The position numbers were made by a program, and so were the translations under genes. A DNA stretch of 64,000 nucleotides from Tubulanus polymorphus (taxonomy: Eukaryota; Nemertea; Palaeonemertea; Tubulaniformes; Tubulanidae): NCBI RefSeq assembly GCF_964204645.1, contig NC_134026.1, forward strand, positions 16,574,650 to 16,638,649. The letters run 5' to 3'. The notes under the pieces were generated by a model. That model made no database searches and had not been told where the DNA came from. It worked only from the letters and a program-made list of their open reading frames with translations. Shown here in pieces: positions 1 to 11,082 of this stretch; the stretch's first letter is position 1, and every line of letters starts with the position of its first letter.

Positions 1-1074
1 GGGACTACAATTCACATATGAAATTGACGTCCAGTAACCATTATAAAAACATAATCACGAACGGTACCATCACTCCCCATTACTGGCTGTCACTGGTCTC
101 TGGCTTGCAATCATTCTTTATCGGTGCAGTGGGTAGGTATTTTTAACTGACTTTGTTCTTCTATGACATTACCATCGCCGCTGCGTCACGATGTGATGTA
201 CATGTACAAGGGACCTCCAATTTGTAATGTATGTGACGTATAAACTGACCGTTTAATATCGACGATAACAAGGTATCACCGACGCTGACATTTTCTGACG
301 CTAACTAGTATGATCCGCCTTTTGGACCGGACCAATTAAATTCAATTAAGAAAACGCGTACCGGTACAATACATAAATAAACCGCTGTTGATTTTTCGAA
401 ATATTGATATCCACGAACAAAACTATACTATTATAGAATGTTTAAAAGGAACTGCTTTTAATAACAGTATGAATAAACTTACATCACAAACAAGGAAGTA
501 TATTTTAACTTGTGAATCGTCGAACCCCAGTTATTCACAGTAACCTGTGATTTGGATATTCTCGGAGCCTTCCTTCTTTATTTGTCTATGAAATGACGTC
601 ACAAACTTTCATATTCGCGCGCCATGATTGATGATTGCTATTTCCACCTTTTATCTTTAAGTAACTTCAAGTTTAAAATAGGAAGCACAGTACATCCATA
701 GAAACTACGCCCAGAAAGAGACTGTTATATTATTATCAGAGTTTAACATTTCGTTTCAAAATTGTTAGTAGTCAAATCTAATAGAAGATGATTTTTATGT
801 GACGAAACTCAGTGGAAAATATGTTAAAATAATAATCAGCAGGAATCCAATAGGGTTTCTGCCGATGCAGCAGAAACCCTAAAAATTGCTGATTTCGGCA
901 ATCGGCCATCTTGATACTGATCAGGTCAGTTTTTGGGTACAGGATCACCGACGGGGCGTTATTCCTGTTATATATGGGCCTTATTTTGCCCATAGTAATT
1001 TGCTCTGATTAGAATCCCACACTAATCCCTCGACTCAAAAAATCTGTAGAAAAAATACAACATACAGAGAAGAA
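1..1074. other. Non-coding flank left of the host-gene exons
   Basis: I see no convincing exon, RNA gene or transposon coding region here. Positions 848-876 form a short hairpin whose arms read agggtttctg and cagaaaccct, with a CCGATG-type loop. It resembles the ends of the element at 12,477 but is not part of a recognisable copy. The stretch lies downstream of the last visible vWA exon of the minus-strand host gene, so it is probably intron or 3' flank. Further exons of that gene may lie beyond the window edge. Confidence 0.4.
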
Positions 1075-1137
1075 CAGTATTCGAACTCAGGCCTGCAAGC
1101 GCTAGTACAGTGATACTGCTAGACCACCGAGGCAGCC
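1075..1137 (-). repeat. tRNA-derived SINE-like sequence
   Basis: Read on the minus strand, the segment has a tRNA-like layout. An A-box-like stretch (TGGTCTAGCAG) comes first, followed about 30 bases later by a B-box-like GAGTTCGAATAC. The fold looks imperfect and there is no clear acceptor pairing, so a SINE head or decayed tRNA is more likely than a functional tRNA gene. Confidence 0.4.
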
Positions 1138-1497
1138 AAATACAGTTGGAATGTTATACCTACATATGACCCTCAACCTAACCTTAACCCAAACCATCTG
1201 GACCATATATATCATCTATTAAATGCATTATGAAATAAGATTCGATTTTGAATGAAGTGAATTTGACGCGTCGTTTGACGAGTCAAAAATGCTATTTTAA
1301 TTTTGACATTTTTTCCATGCAATACGAGTGCTTGGGGTGCTAGAGCACCAACCCCTCCCCCTTGGAAAATTAACATCGTAATACCCATGTTTATGTTTCA
1401 AAATTGCCCGGGGATGAGAAGAGAATATTCAAAATTTTGAACCACGCATTATGCATTATGATGCTTTAAAGGGAGTGAAACTCCTAGACGAACCTAC

Positions 1498-2055
1498 CTC
1501 TTGATATCTGCGATATTACAGTTTTGGCAAGTTCTGTTCGCCATGCATTCGTGTAGTTTGTGATGAGGAATTTGAAGCTCAATGGGACGACCTTGCCTAA
1601 TACATCCGACTTCTCGTCAAAGGTTATTGTGTATATTCGGATACTGCTTAGGGCTAAGCAGTTAGCTATCTTTCGTAGTTTCCATTCATCCATTGTTCCC
1701 CCACTACCAACAACGATTACCGTTTTAGGGACCTTTTTTCTGGATGCCAGTGACTTAAACACGATTTCCCGTGCATGAGCTAATGCCACCTCTGAACTGA
1801 CATCGGTACTGCTAGATTGGGAAAGTTTCAACAAATCAAACCGTTCGGCAATGCAGTGCTGATTGTCGCATATATCAAGGTCAATACCGGGTCTGACTTC
1901 CGTATCAAACGGGTATACGGCTAACCTCGTAAAGTCGAGATGAACCGAGCTTGTGAGTATTAATTCCTTGACGATGTCTTTAAGAGCTTGCAACTTCATC
2001 GGACTAACGGCCGCCGACTTGTCAATATACAGTGAAATATCAATTGGAGAACTAT
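1498..2055 (-). CDS. Host gene exon: vWA domain 4
   Basis: This single 558-nt exon encodes a complete von Willebrand factor A-type domain of about 186 residues, of the kind that binds extracellular matrix proteins. It opens after a TTGCAG acceptor (coding begins in phase 1) with SPIDISLYIDKSAA and ends in phase 1 before GTAGGT. The MIDAS strand reads D-x-S-x-A instead of DxSxS, and the usual TDG metal-binding turn is replaced by VVGSGG, so metal binding is probably lost. It is the last exon visible for the gene, following the EGF exon at 2,125-2,241. The frame is fully open, which suggests a living gene. Confidence 0.75.
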
Positions 2056-2124
2056 CTGCAATATAGAGTATCATAATGCTTAGACAATAACTTATGGAAG
2101 CGCAGAAGATATATTCAAGTTTAC

Positions 2125-2241
2125 CTAAGCATTCTGGTGACCTATCTCCTGGGGGGCACTTGCATTTGAACGAACCATCGGAATTGACACATGCCCCGCC
2201 ATTGGGGCAAACATTTCTGATACTAGTGCATTCATCGAGGT
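2125..2241 (-). CDS. Host gene exon: calcium-binding EGF-like domain
   Basis: The exon is 117 nt (39 codons), phase 1 at both ends, with a TTTATAG acceptor and a GTAAAC donor. It encodes one EGF-like repeat starting D-L-D-E-C, with six cysteines ending C-K-C-P-P-G...E-C. The D-x-D-E-C start and the CVNSDGSFKC core match calcium-binding EGF modules of secreted matrix proteins. It sits between a mini exon (2,332-2,412) and vWA4. Confidence 0.75.
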   Translation of the reverse strand, partial: TSMNALVSEMFAPMAGHVSIPMVRSNASAPQEIGHQNA

Positions 2242-2331
2242 CTATAAATTATACATCAATTTTTTGTACGATACAAAGCATGTTTCTCTTTCTCGAATCT
2301 CAGGTATTGCTATTTCTCATTAATTGTTTAC

Positions 2332-2412
2332 CTTCACACATTTCGTGCGGATGTGCTCTGTCACTAGAAGGGCCCCTCCAAACGCTGTGATAACCGTGTT
2401 TACAGTGGGACT
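2332..2412 (-). CDS. Host gene mini exon 3 (two-cysteine linker)
   Basis: An open stretch of 81 nt is flanked by a TATTACAG acceptor and a GTAAAC donor, phase 1 at both ends. It encodes a short module with the pattern S-H-C-x-x-G-Y-H ... E-M-C-E-G. Two 54-nt exons at 32,442 and 47,714 have the same C-x-x-G ... C-x-G layout and the same position after a vWA domain. I infer that it is the third copy of a linker that joins each vWA domain to its EGF repeat. No named family is recognised. Confidence 0.5.
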
Positions 2413-2515
2413 CTGTAATAATAGACAGTGATGCAGAGTATAAATGGACGTATGCGTATTTAAACGAACCTTTCGGATATTAAATGGAAATAATAAGTAA
2501 AAGACTGTTTCTTGC

Positions 2516-2801
2516 CATTAATTGCGCGAGATATGAGATTTCCTGTAATTGCATTGAGTTCTTTTTCTGTTAATGCTGTAAATGAGGTGACTTCCGTTAG
2601 ACCATTTACAGGAATCATGTCAGCTACCACATTATTTTTTGATTTTGTAGTGACTGCTACCATAGCGATATCTTCGTTAAGATATCGCGTGATCGAATCT
2701 AAAGCTCGGTCTTCGTTTGTGTCGGTTCCAGATCCGACGTATATTACCATTTTCTTTACAGCAGGTCGCGCCTTGACTCCATTCAAGATTTCGGCATTTG
2801 C
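2516..2801 (-). CDS. Host gene exon: vWA domain 3, C-terminal half
   Basis: This exon of 286 nt continues the vWA domain begun at 3,190-2,916. It starts in phase 0 after a GTTAG acceptor and runs through K-K-M-V-I-Y-V-G-S-G, the same VGSG turn seen in the other three vWA domains. To end in phase 1 at the position homologous to the other domains, the donor would have to be G|GCAAGA, a non-canonical GC donor. A GT donor in the right phase is not available nearby. The open frame itself goes on to 2,460. Confidence 0.6.
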
Positions 2802-2915
2802 CTAACGTACGACATACGCAAGTAACAGGTATAAACATCGAAGATAAATGTATATATACAACATGTATGTTTCTAGATCAGTATTGTCATCACTTAACCA
2901 TCATTCGGGGCGTAC

Positions 2916-3190
2916 CTTTTCGAGAGCTATTGACATATGCGGTGGCTTATTTCGCCAAGTCCACAGGCTGATATCATTTGAGATACAACTAGGATCCTCG
3001 CATCTATCTAACTCGGTAGCGTACCAAACTGTGTCCGCATAAGCTAGCGTTGCTATCTTTATATATCGACCATGGTGCATAAACAGCTTCTCAGTTAGTA
3101 ATTTGAAAATTGCAAATGCTTTAACCCATTCCTCGTGGCTTAGAGCATTTGAACAATCCAGAATCATCACAATATCTATTTGTCCGACGC
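2916..3190 (-). CDS. Host gene exon: vWA domain 3, N-terminal half
   Basis: The exon is 275 nt, entered in phase 1 after a TTTTATAG acceptor and left in phase 0 at AAG|GTACGC. It encodes the first half of a vWA domain, with the strand V-G-Q-I-D-I-V-M-I-L-D-C-S-N-A. The MIDAS motif is D-x-S-x-A. Unlike domains 1, 2 and 4, which are single exons, this domain is split by an intron. Confidence 0.7.
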
Positions 3191-3287
3191 CTATAAAAGA
3201 AAAAAAAACATACAACCCCAACTCATTCGGTGATATGATGATTTGAACAGTCTGGATAAATAATGGAATAATAAGAATCAGTATTAC

Positions 3288-3395
3288 CCAAACAGTTAGT
3301 CCTGTTCCTTGGACAAGGGCACCAAAATCCTTTATCAAGATCAGTACACTCTCCTTGGTTAAAACATGGATTAGCATTGTCACACTCATCGGTAT
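3288..3395 (-). CDS. Host gene exon: calcium-binding EGF-like domain
   Basis: A symmetric phase-1 exon of 108 nt (36 codons) with a CTTTTAG acceptor and a G|GTAATA donor. It encodes an EGF repeat beginning D-T-D-E-C-D-N-A-N-P-C with six cysteines. It follows mini exon 2 (32,442-32,495) across a 29-kb intron that contains Polinton A and the Harbinger region. Confidence 0.7.
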
Positions 3396-3752
3396 CTAAA
3401 AGTATTTGTCGATTGAGTAATAATGGAATAGGTAATCGCAATTTGTCATGGTATATCCAGCTTTGTGATTTGCCACATCAAGGATTTGTGCAAATATTTC
3501 GTTGAAATCAATCTTATCAGTACATGACGTAGGCTATTTCAAAGGAGCACCACCTAGACGGTGAACACATATAATGGATAGTGGATGCATATGGGCGACT
3601 AGGTACAAACTTCTGAAGTACCGAGTTTAGCAAATTTAGGAAATGGCCATACAAAATTGATAGCGTGTTTTAAGCTGGTTTCTCAGAAGTAACGAGAGAG
3701 ACAGTTGTTTAATTTAACCGCTTTCTAGCAGTAAAGTAGTACCGACAATACA

Positions 3753-3840
3753 AGTAATTAGAAGATGGCGTTTTCAAACCAGAGTACTAGAGTACTAGCT
3801 CCCACTCATCACCACAAGTAATTTTTTTTCCTTATAAATG
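3753..3840. repeat. Polinton A left terminal inverted repeat
   Basis: The sequence from agtaattagaag to the first ATG matches the reverse complement of the right end with few changes. The repeat also contains a small internal direct repeat, agtactagagtactag. The right copy carries an extra minisatellite block that this side lacks. Confidence 0.75.
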
Positions 3841-4446
3841 GGGGAGAATGAACACCAGACAGAAAACAATAATGTTAATAAAAATCAATTTTATTGTCCA
3901 TATTGTAAAAAATACATCATGAAAAATCATATAAAAAATGTTATAGATTTTGAAACTTCAGAAAATTCCAATGAAAGAAAAGAACGATTAGAAAATATGA
4001 ATGTGGATGAAATTAAATGTGAAGTTTGTAATGAATTTATAGTAAAAAGGAATTATAATAGACATCTCGAATCACAAAAACACCATCAAAATTTGAGTAA
4101 TAATGTTTTAGGAGAAGATTATTTCGATGATAAACCTCAACAAGTTAAAAAACCAACTTCAAAAACTAAATCCATTTCAAATAAACCCTACATGGAAAAT
4201 GTTAGAAATTATATTGATTCAATAGAAATAAAAGATACAATTGAAATTTTAGAAACAATACATAGTAAAATTGGACCTGCAGCTATTATATTTAGATTTT
4301 TTAAAGGTACAACAATAGAAGATTATAATAAATTTAATGAAATAATAGAAAAAATACTAGATTTGATAACAGATGTTGAATATCCAAAAATTAGTATCTC
4401 TGGGAAAGTAAGTTTTATAAAGTCAGAAGAAAAAAATGGATTATAA
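3838..4446 (+). CDS. Polinton A zinc-finger ORF, N-terminal region of the polymerase locus
   Basis: The ORF encodes 202 residues. Two zinc-finger-like units are visible: C-P-Y-C near residue 20, and C-E-V-C with a downstream H-x4-H around residues 61-78. A lysine/serine-rich linker and an acidic helical region follow, with S-Y/P-Y-M-E-N-V-R, a block also present in Polinton C at 49,700. It overlaps the next ORF by 11 nt in another frame, so it may be either a separate protein or the frameshifted N-terminus of the polymerase. The start is preceded directly by the T-run/TAAATG motif. Confidence 0.65.
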   Translation: MGENEHQTENNNVNKNQFYCPYCKKYIMKNHIKNVIDFETSENSNERKERLENMNVDEIKCEVCNEFIVKRNYNRHLESQKHHQNLSNNVLGEDYFDDKPQQVKKPTSKTKSISNKPYMENVRNYIDSIEIKDTIEILETIHSKIGPAAIIFRFFKGTTIEDYNKFNEIIEKILDLITDVEYPKISISGKVSFIKSEEKNGL

Positions 4447-7400
4447 TATTCAAACACTCTCTGAAGAAATAATTTCAAAAACACAAATAGAAGAGAAGTT
4501 AGAAAAAATATTTAATGAATTTAAACGTCATATTGAAGAAAGATATTTTGAGGGTTCTGGTTTATCATTAAATGAAATTATATATTTAGATTTAAATGTT
4601 TATAATGCAAAAAGAAATAAAACATCAAAAAGTAATAAAATGTTTAAAAATGATACAAACTTTATAACAGAAAAGGATATTAAAGCATCATCTTATATTA
4701 AATTACCATTAACATCAAAAGCAGTAATACATGTTCAAAATGAAGATAATAAATGTTTTCTATGGTCAATTATTAGTTGCTTACACCCAACAGAAGATAT
4801 TAAGCATAGATTTAGAATAACAAATTACCGGGAATATGAAACATTATATAAAATTGATCAATATCCAGTAACTATAAAAATGATACCCAAAATAGATTTT
4901 TAATAATCTAAAAATTAATGTATTCGAATTAATGCAATTACCAAAGACAAAAGGCGAAAATTGGAAGCTTTATATTTAACAGAATATTATGATGATGAAA
5001 ATGCTATAGATTTGTTATATTACAAAAAAGATGAAAATGAACATTATATGTGGTTAAAACAAATTGATTTATTCTTTAGAACAGAAAGTGATTTTAACAG
5101 TCATAAAATTTATCTATGTAGAAAATGTATATCTAAATTTAGAACTGAGAATGCGTTACTAAAACATAAAGAATTATGTGATAATTATGTGATAATAAAG
5201 ATTTTTGTAAATTAATAATGCCACCAAGATTATAAATTGAAATTTACTAATCATAAATTTAAGAATATTGTTCCATTTGTAATATATGGGGATTTTGAAT
5301 CGTTGAATAAAGAATTAACCGATCAAGATAGAAAAGAAATATATAACAAAAAGCAATTATTAAAATTAATGGATAAAGGAAATGAATTAAATGAAGACAC
5401 AACACAAGACCCACCAATTATAAATACAATTAAAAAAAATCATCAAAGAGCTGCTGCTTCTGGAATTTACATAAAATCAAATTATCCCGAATTATATGGA
5501 AGTCAATATATTTCTTTTAGAGGTGAAAATGTAGTTAATGATTTTTGTAATAAAATAATTGAATTAGAAAGTGATTTTGCAGAATTATTAAACAAAAATA
5601 AAAGAATAGTTATGACAAAAGAAGATGAAATTGATTTTAATTATGTAACTCATTGTTGTTATTGTGAAAACGTTTTTATTCATTTGATAAAAAAGTTAGA
5701 GATCATGATCATTTAAATTCAAAATACCGCGGAGCTGCTCATGAAGATTGTAATTTAAAAGCTAAGAAAGTTAATTTCGTACCAATATTATTTCATAATT
5801 TATCAGGTTATGATACCCATATATTTATAAAACAATTATCAGGAAAATTGGGCGCAATTAATCAAGAAATAGAAGAATATAATGCTATGAATGGTGCAAA
5901 TTTAAGAAAATATGATTTTAAACAATTGGCTTAATCATCTGAAAATTATATTTCATTTCAATTTGGTTGCATTAGATTTTTAGATTCTTATAGATTTCTA
6001 GCAAGTTCATTAGATAATTTATCAAAAAGTTTAGTTGATAATGATTTTATAATAACTCGACATTACTATCCAAATGAACAAGATTTTAAATTATTGAGAT
6101 ATAAAGGCGCAATTCCTTATTCATTTTATAAAACACATGATGATTTTAATGTAACAGAATTATTAAAAGATCAATTTTATGATCAATTAAAAGAGGAGTA
6201 TGTGAAAGATGAAGTGTTTAATAGAACATTAAATATTTGGAACCATTTTATGATGAAAAATCATGGTGAATTAGTTGATTTATATTTAAAATCAGATGTT
6301 ATGATATTGGCTGACATATTTGAAAAATTCAGAGAAGTTAATTTAAATCATTTTAATGTTGATCCTTGTTATTGTTATTCAAGCCCCGGTTTAACCTGGC
6401 AATGTGTTTTAAAATATACAAATGTAGAATTAGATTTATTAAAAGAACCAGACATGGTTTTATTATTTGAAAAATCAATTAGGGGTGGAATTAGTGGTGT
6501 TATGGCAGATATATATTTTAAAGCAAATGATGAATATAAATTATTATATATTGACGCCAATGATTTTTATGGTTGGGCAATGATGCAACCTCAACCATAG
6601 AAAAATTTTATATTAACAGAAGTTGAAAATGATGATAAATCTGACTGGGAAAGCGCAATTGCGAGTTTAAAAGATGAAGCACCAATTGGCTATTTCTTTG
6701 TAGTTGATTTAGAATATCCTGAAAATATAAAGTTTAAAACAAGAAACTAACCTTATTGCCTAGAACATTTAACTGTAGATGATAGTTATTTAAGTGAATA
6801 CCAGAAGAAAATAAAACCGAAAGATCATGTTTTTACAGAAAAATTAATACTTACTCAAAATAATAAATACAATTATATCGTTCATTATAGAATGTTAAAA
6901 TTTTATCTAAAACAAGGAATGAAATTAAAGAAAGTACATAGATATATTGAATTTAATCAATCGAAGTGGTTAGAAAAATATATAGATTTCAATACTCAAC
7001 AGAGAACAATATCTAAAACAGATTTTGAAAAAGATTTTTTTAAATTAATGAACAATAGTTTTTATGGAAAAACATGTGAAAATATTAGAAATAGAAATGA
7101 TATTGAATTAGTAAATAATTCTGAACGATTAAGACATTTACAATCAAGTCCTAGACATTTAGGAAATAAAAGATTTGAAGATTATTTAACAGCAGTTAAA
7201 TTAAAAAGAACGTCAATGAAATTTAATAAACCTATATTCATTGGTTCAAATGTTTTAGAAGTATCAAAATTATTAATGTATGATTTTTATTATAATGTTT
7301 TACAACCACTTTTTGGGGAAAAGCATATTGAAATATTATATTTTGATTCTGTAACAGCTGACACCCCAATATTATTAAAATGTAATGATAAAATATTGAT

Positions 7401-8867
7401 AAGAAGAATTTCAGAAATAATTCCAAAACAAAATGAATGTTATATTTCGTATGGTGAAAAAGAATTAATACAAATAAATGAATTAATGGATGTTTGGACA
7501 AGAAACGGATGGAAAAAATTAAAGAATATTATTAGGCATAAAACAAATAAGAAAATCTATAGAGTTAGAACTAAATTAGGGTTTGTAGATGTTACAGAAG
7601 ATCATAGTTTAATTAAACGAAATGGCGATGAAATAAAACCAACTGATATAAAAATTGGAGATGAATTATTACATAAAAGATTTTTCCAAAGAATGAATCA
7701 TATGTCATTCAACGAAATTATTGATAATATTTATAATATAGAACCTGAAACATTAGAAGAAAAAGAATATTTTATCAAAGGATTTTTCATTGGTGATGGT
7801 TCAGCAGGTGTGTATAAATATGTTAATCGCACTCAATATTGCTGGTATTTATGCAATCAAGATTTGAAATTATTAGAAAGAATAAAGAAATTCTGTGAAG
7901 AAGTTTATTCACATAAAAAATTTAAAATCATAGATGTTATGAAATCATCACAATGTTATAGAATACATGTGAATAATACTAAAGATTTTGCAATTAAATA
8001 TAATGATGAATTCTATATTCATGCAATAGTGAAAAGTAATACTTCAACAAAAGAAAAGATAGTTCCAGATTATGTATTAAATGCAAAAGATAATTTAAGA
8101 AAATGGTTCTTCATTGGGTTCTATGCTGCAGATGGTTCAAAAAGTTTCAAAAACCACAAAACAATATCTTTAGCTCAAAAAGGAAAAGTTACTATATCAG
8201 GATTGAATATATTATGTAATTCATTAGGTTTTAATATGAATATTGGATTGATTAAATCTAAACCAAATTGCTTTAATTTAAGCCATGTAGAAAATGAGTT
8301 AACTGAAGAAGTTAAAGATTTATTCGAAATATATAACCCAACAGATTATGTTTATGATTTATCATCTGAAGATGGCACATTCAACTGTGGATTTCCATTA
8401 ATTGCGTTCAATACTGACGCCTACATACTAAAAATCAAGACAAATGATATAACAAAAGACTTAAAAACATCAAAACATCATTTTGATTTTAGCAATTATC
8501 CCAAAGATCATGAACTATTTAGCAATGATAATAAAAAGATTCCTGGTAAATTTAAAGATGAATTAGGGGGTGATGAAATGATTGAATTTGTTGGGATAAG
8601 AAGTAAAATGTAAAGTTACAGAACAAAAGATCATGAAGCTAAAAAATTAAAAGGATTAAAAAACATGTAGTTGATAAACACATAGAATTTAAAGATTATA
8701 TAAAGTGTTTATATAACTCAATTGTAATGAAACATAAAATGAATTGTTTAAGATCAGAAGATCACGAGATGTATATTAATGAAGTTGAGAAACTAGTTTA
8801 AATCCATTTGATGATAAAAGACATATTTCAGATGATGGTATAAAAAACATTACCTTATGGTTATTAA
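4436..8867 (+). pseudogene. Protein-primed family B DNA polymerase of Polinton A (broken)
   Basis: The polymerase that would copy the element from its ends. The order seen is an N-terminal region with K-C-F-L-W-S-I and a C-x2-C zinc motif (about 4,720-5,170); an exonuclease-type region beginning V-I-Y-G-D-F-E-S (about 5,280) and including D-H and N-L-S-G-Y-D blocks; L-Y-L-K-S-D-V (about 6,280); the palm motif D-A-N-D-F-Y-G-W (about 6,555); K-L-M-N-N-S-F-Y-G-K-T (about 7,040); Y-F-D|T-D-A, split by an intein; and a C-terminal E-F-V-G block. Damage: frameshifts near 4,903, 5,215, 5,700 and 8,845, and in-frame stops at 5,932, 6,598, 6,748 and 8,611. The tail meets the convergent minus-strand gene at 8,864. 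Confidence 0.85.
7348..8412 (+). mobile_element. Intein with LAGLIDADG homing endonuclease inside the polymerase
   Basis: A 355-residue insertion splits the catalytic polymerase motif Y-F-D|T-D-A. It begins with Ser1 (S-V-T-A-D-T-P, block A), has the block B signature T83-E-D-H86, and carries two LAGLIDADG-like helices: F-I-K-G-F-F-I-G-D-G at residues 142-151 (Asp150) and F-F-I-G-F-Y-A-A-D-G at 254-263 (Asp262). It closes with a block F/G region ending I-A-F-N355, followed by Thr as the +1 extein residue. The penultimate His common in inteins is Phe here. The reading frame is uninterrupted. Excision would restore a normal Y-x-D-T-D motif. The site corresponds to one used by inteins in archaeal family B polymerases. 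Confidence 0.88.
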
Positions 8868-10181
8868 AATGGATCAATATCATCAAACTCGAAATCACTA
8901 TTGGTTCCTTCTTTTTCATTTAATTGTTCTTGTATAATTTGTTTAGGTTCTTCCATTTCATTTTTCTCATTTAAATAAAGTTCTATCTTGTACCACATTT
9001 CATCTCGCTCTCTTTGTTTCTTTTTGTTTGTTAATTCATCAAATGGAATTATAATATCGATGTTTAAATAATTTACAATCTTATTTAAAAAGAATTCATA
9101 ATTAATTGAATCTGTTATTCTATTATCCACATAATATCTTAATATTTGTTTGAATATGTCTTTTATATTTTCAATATCTTTTTCTGTTAATTTAGGTTTT
9201 TTATAATAATTGTTAAATAATAAATATAAATGCATTTTCTCTTCTTGTGTGTTAAATGTTGATGGAATAATTGTTTTTATTATATCTTTTTAGTTATTTC
9301 ACCATTTTAATTTTCTATTATTTTCAAGCCATTGCTTATATTCTGGTGTATGATCTTCCATAGAAAATATATTAAATATTTCATCTAGATATTTTAATTT
9401 TGGTTCTATGAGAAAATCTCTAGTTTTTTCATCACCCCATGAATTTTTTTCCCATCCACATACATTACAAAATATCACAGAACCTTCTTGTCTTAAGTAC
9501 TCATAAATACATTTTGGACATTTTTGTCTATCATTTCTTAGTAATAGCTCTTCGTTAAGCTCTTGGTATTTTCTTACGTTTTCTTTATGTTTTATTGTTC
9601 TATTATGTAGATTTGAATTACTTGTTGTAATAATCAATTTATAATATTTACAATAATATGTTTTTCTTGTTAATTCATTGTATTGTTTTTCCAACTTTTT
9701 AAGCGTTTCTTCATTATCTGGCAACGTTTTCTCATATTTAATTTTTTCTAATATTTTATTTTGTCTTTCATTGAATTCAGTTTCAAATTTATTAGAAATT
9801 TTATCTATATGTATTTTACGAAATTGATGATTTTCCCAAGCTTCTATATTTTTAGGACTATATTTCATTCGACAAGGCTCGCAGAAATGATCTGTCATAT
9901 TATCCTTGTCATATAATAAGAAAGGTCTTTTCCAAATAATTTCAGATTCAACTTCAGCAGAATTACTATTACTTTCATAACTATCAACATTAGCCGTTGC
10001 GCCATTAATTTTACACTTCTCTCAATGTTTTTTAACATAATTTCTTGAGAATAATTTATTACATTTTGGGCAGTTTATTTTAGGGGGTTTATAATTTTCA
10101 TCATGTTTTTTCATATGTCGAGCCATATTACTTTTTCTTAGAAGTTCACCACAAATTTCACATGCTATCTTCTCATCCATT
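8864..10181 (-). pseudogene. Polinton A minus-strand zinc-finger/zinc-ribbon protein (broken)
   Basis: One frame of about 439 codons runs from the ATG at 10,181 to 8,864, interrupted by TGA near 10,018 and by TGA 9,299 and TAA about 9,290. Order: a C2H2 finger (C-E-I-C ... H-M-K-K-H), a second finger (C-P-K-C), a third C-E-P-C region, a lysine-rich coiled segment, a zinc ribbon C-P-K-C ... C-N-V-C-G-W, then a helical domain with I-L-R-Y-Y and N-Y-E-F-F-L-N-K-I, and an acidic tail. A zinc ribbon followed by a helical domain recalls poxvirus-like late transcription factor VLTF3, but this is a pattern-level guess. The start follows the TAAATG motif. Confidence 0.55.
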
Positions 10182-10248
10182 TATTTAGGAAAAATTTTAT
10201 TAAAATTAATTTTTAGTGATTAGCGGTAATTTTTTTATGTTATGAATA

Positions 10249-11080
10249 ATGGTAGAATTAAAAGAATACAGAATATTTGTTGATTCTAGAAGACTTACAA
10301 ATTATAAATCTCATAATTTACTAGTACAATTAGATAGAGAATTTAAGGATTGTGTGGATTGTGTTGATTTAAAATTAGTAAATATAAGTTTATGTAATTC
10401 TTTTTATAATGTATCGGGTAAATGTATTGAACATAGATTGTTTATTTTTGATAGAAATGCCGATAAATGGTATCATATATTTATAAGACCAGGATTATAT
10501 AATTTAGAAACATTAGCGCAAGAAATTAATAGGGCGCGGCTGCTGGATTTGTAATTAAATTTTCAAAAAGTGATATCAATAATAAAGTAAGAATAAAGTT
10601 AGATAAAGATGAACAACATAAATTTTTAGTTAAAAAACCTATGGCTAAACTGTTAGGAATTAATCTAAATAAACTTTATTCAAATGTTGACATTGCACCA
10701 AACTTAATACCTTACACGCATTTTTATAATTATTGCAATTTAATTGATCCTACAAAAACATTCGAAGCAACTAAACATATAACTTGTAATTCTGGTTTAT
10801 TAAACATTTTACCATTGAAGAATGTTAAATGGAACGCAAATAAATTATAATTTAACAGAATAATTATAATTTAAAGAAAATTATAATATAGAAAAAGTAA
10901 TTGATTTAATTAAAACGCCTTTAGAATATTATGAATTAAATGAAGATGGAATTATTGATGATATTAAAAACATATTAACCAAAATATATGATAATCATAA
11001 AAGTAGTAATGAAATAAATGTTGAAATAATCATAACTAAGAAAAATAAATATTTTGAAGATAGTAATTTTTTTGATAAAT
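10249..11080 (+). pseudogene. Polinton penton-like minor capsid candidate (broken)
   Basis: The gene begins V-E-L-K-E-Y-R-I-F-V-D-S-R and has the pattern V-D-L-K-L-V-N-I-S-L-C-N-S-F-Y-N-V, then G-L-Y-N-L-E-T-L-A-Q-E-I-N. This recalls N-terminal regions of minor capsid (penton-type) proteins of Polintons and related viruses. It continues in another frame through K-L-L-G-I-N (about 10,650) and again after 10,850 to a stop just before the next ATG at 11,083, so at least two frameshifts are present. I infer that it forms capsid vertices. No fold evidence is available beyond the motif pattern. Confidence 0.5.
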
Positions 11081-11082
11081 AA

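Noticed and set aside
1560-1778. Plus-strand ORF opposite vWA4
   Set aside because: Shadow of the well-supported minus-strand vWA exon.
7238-7501. Minus-strand ORF across the intein start
   Set aside because: Shadow of AT-rich polymerase coding sequence; no motif.
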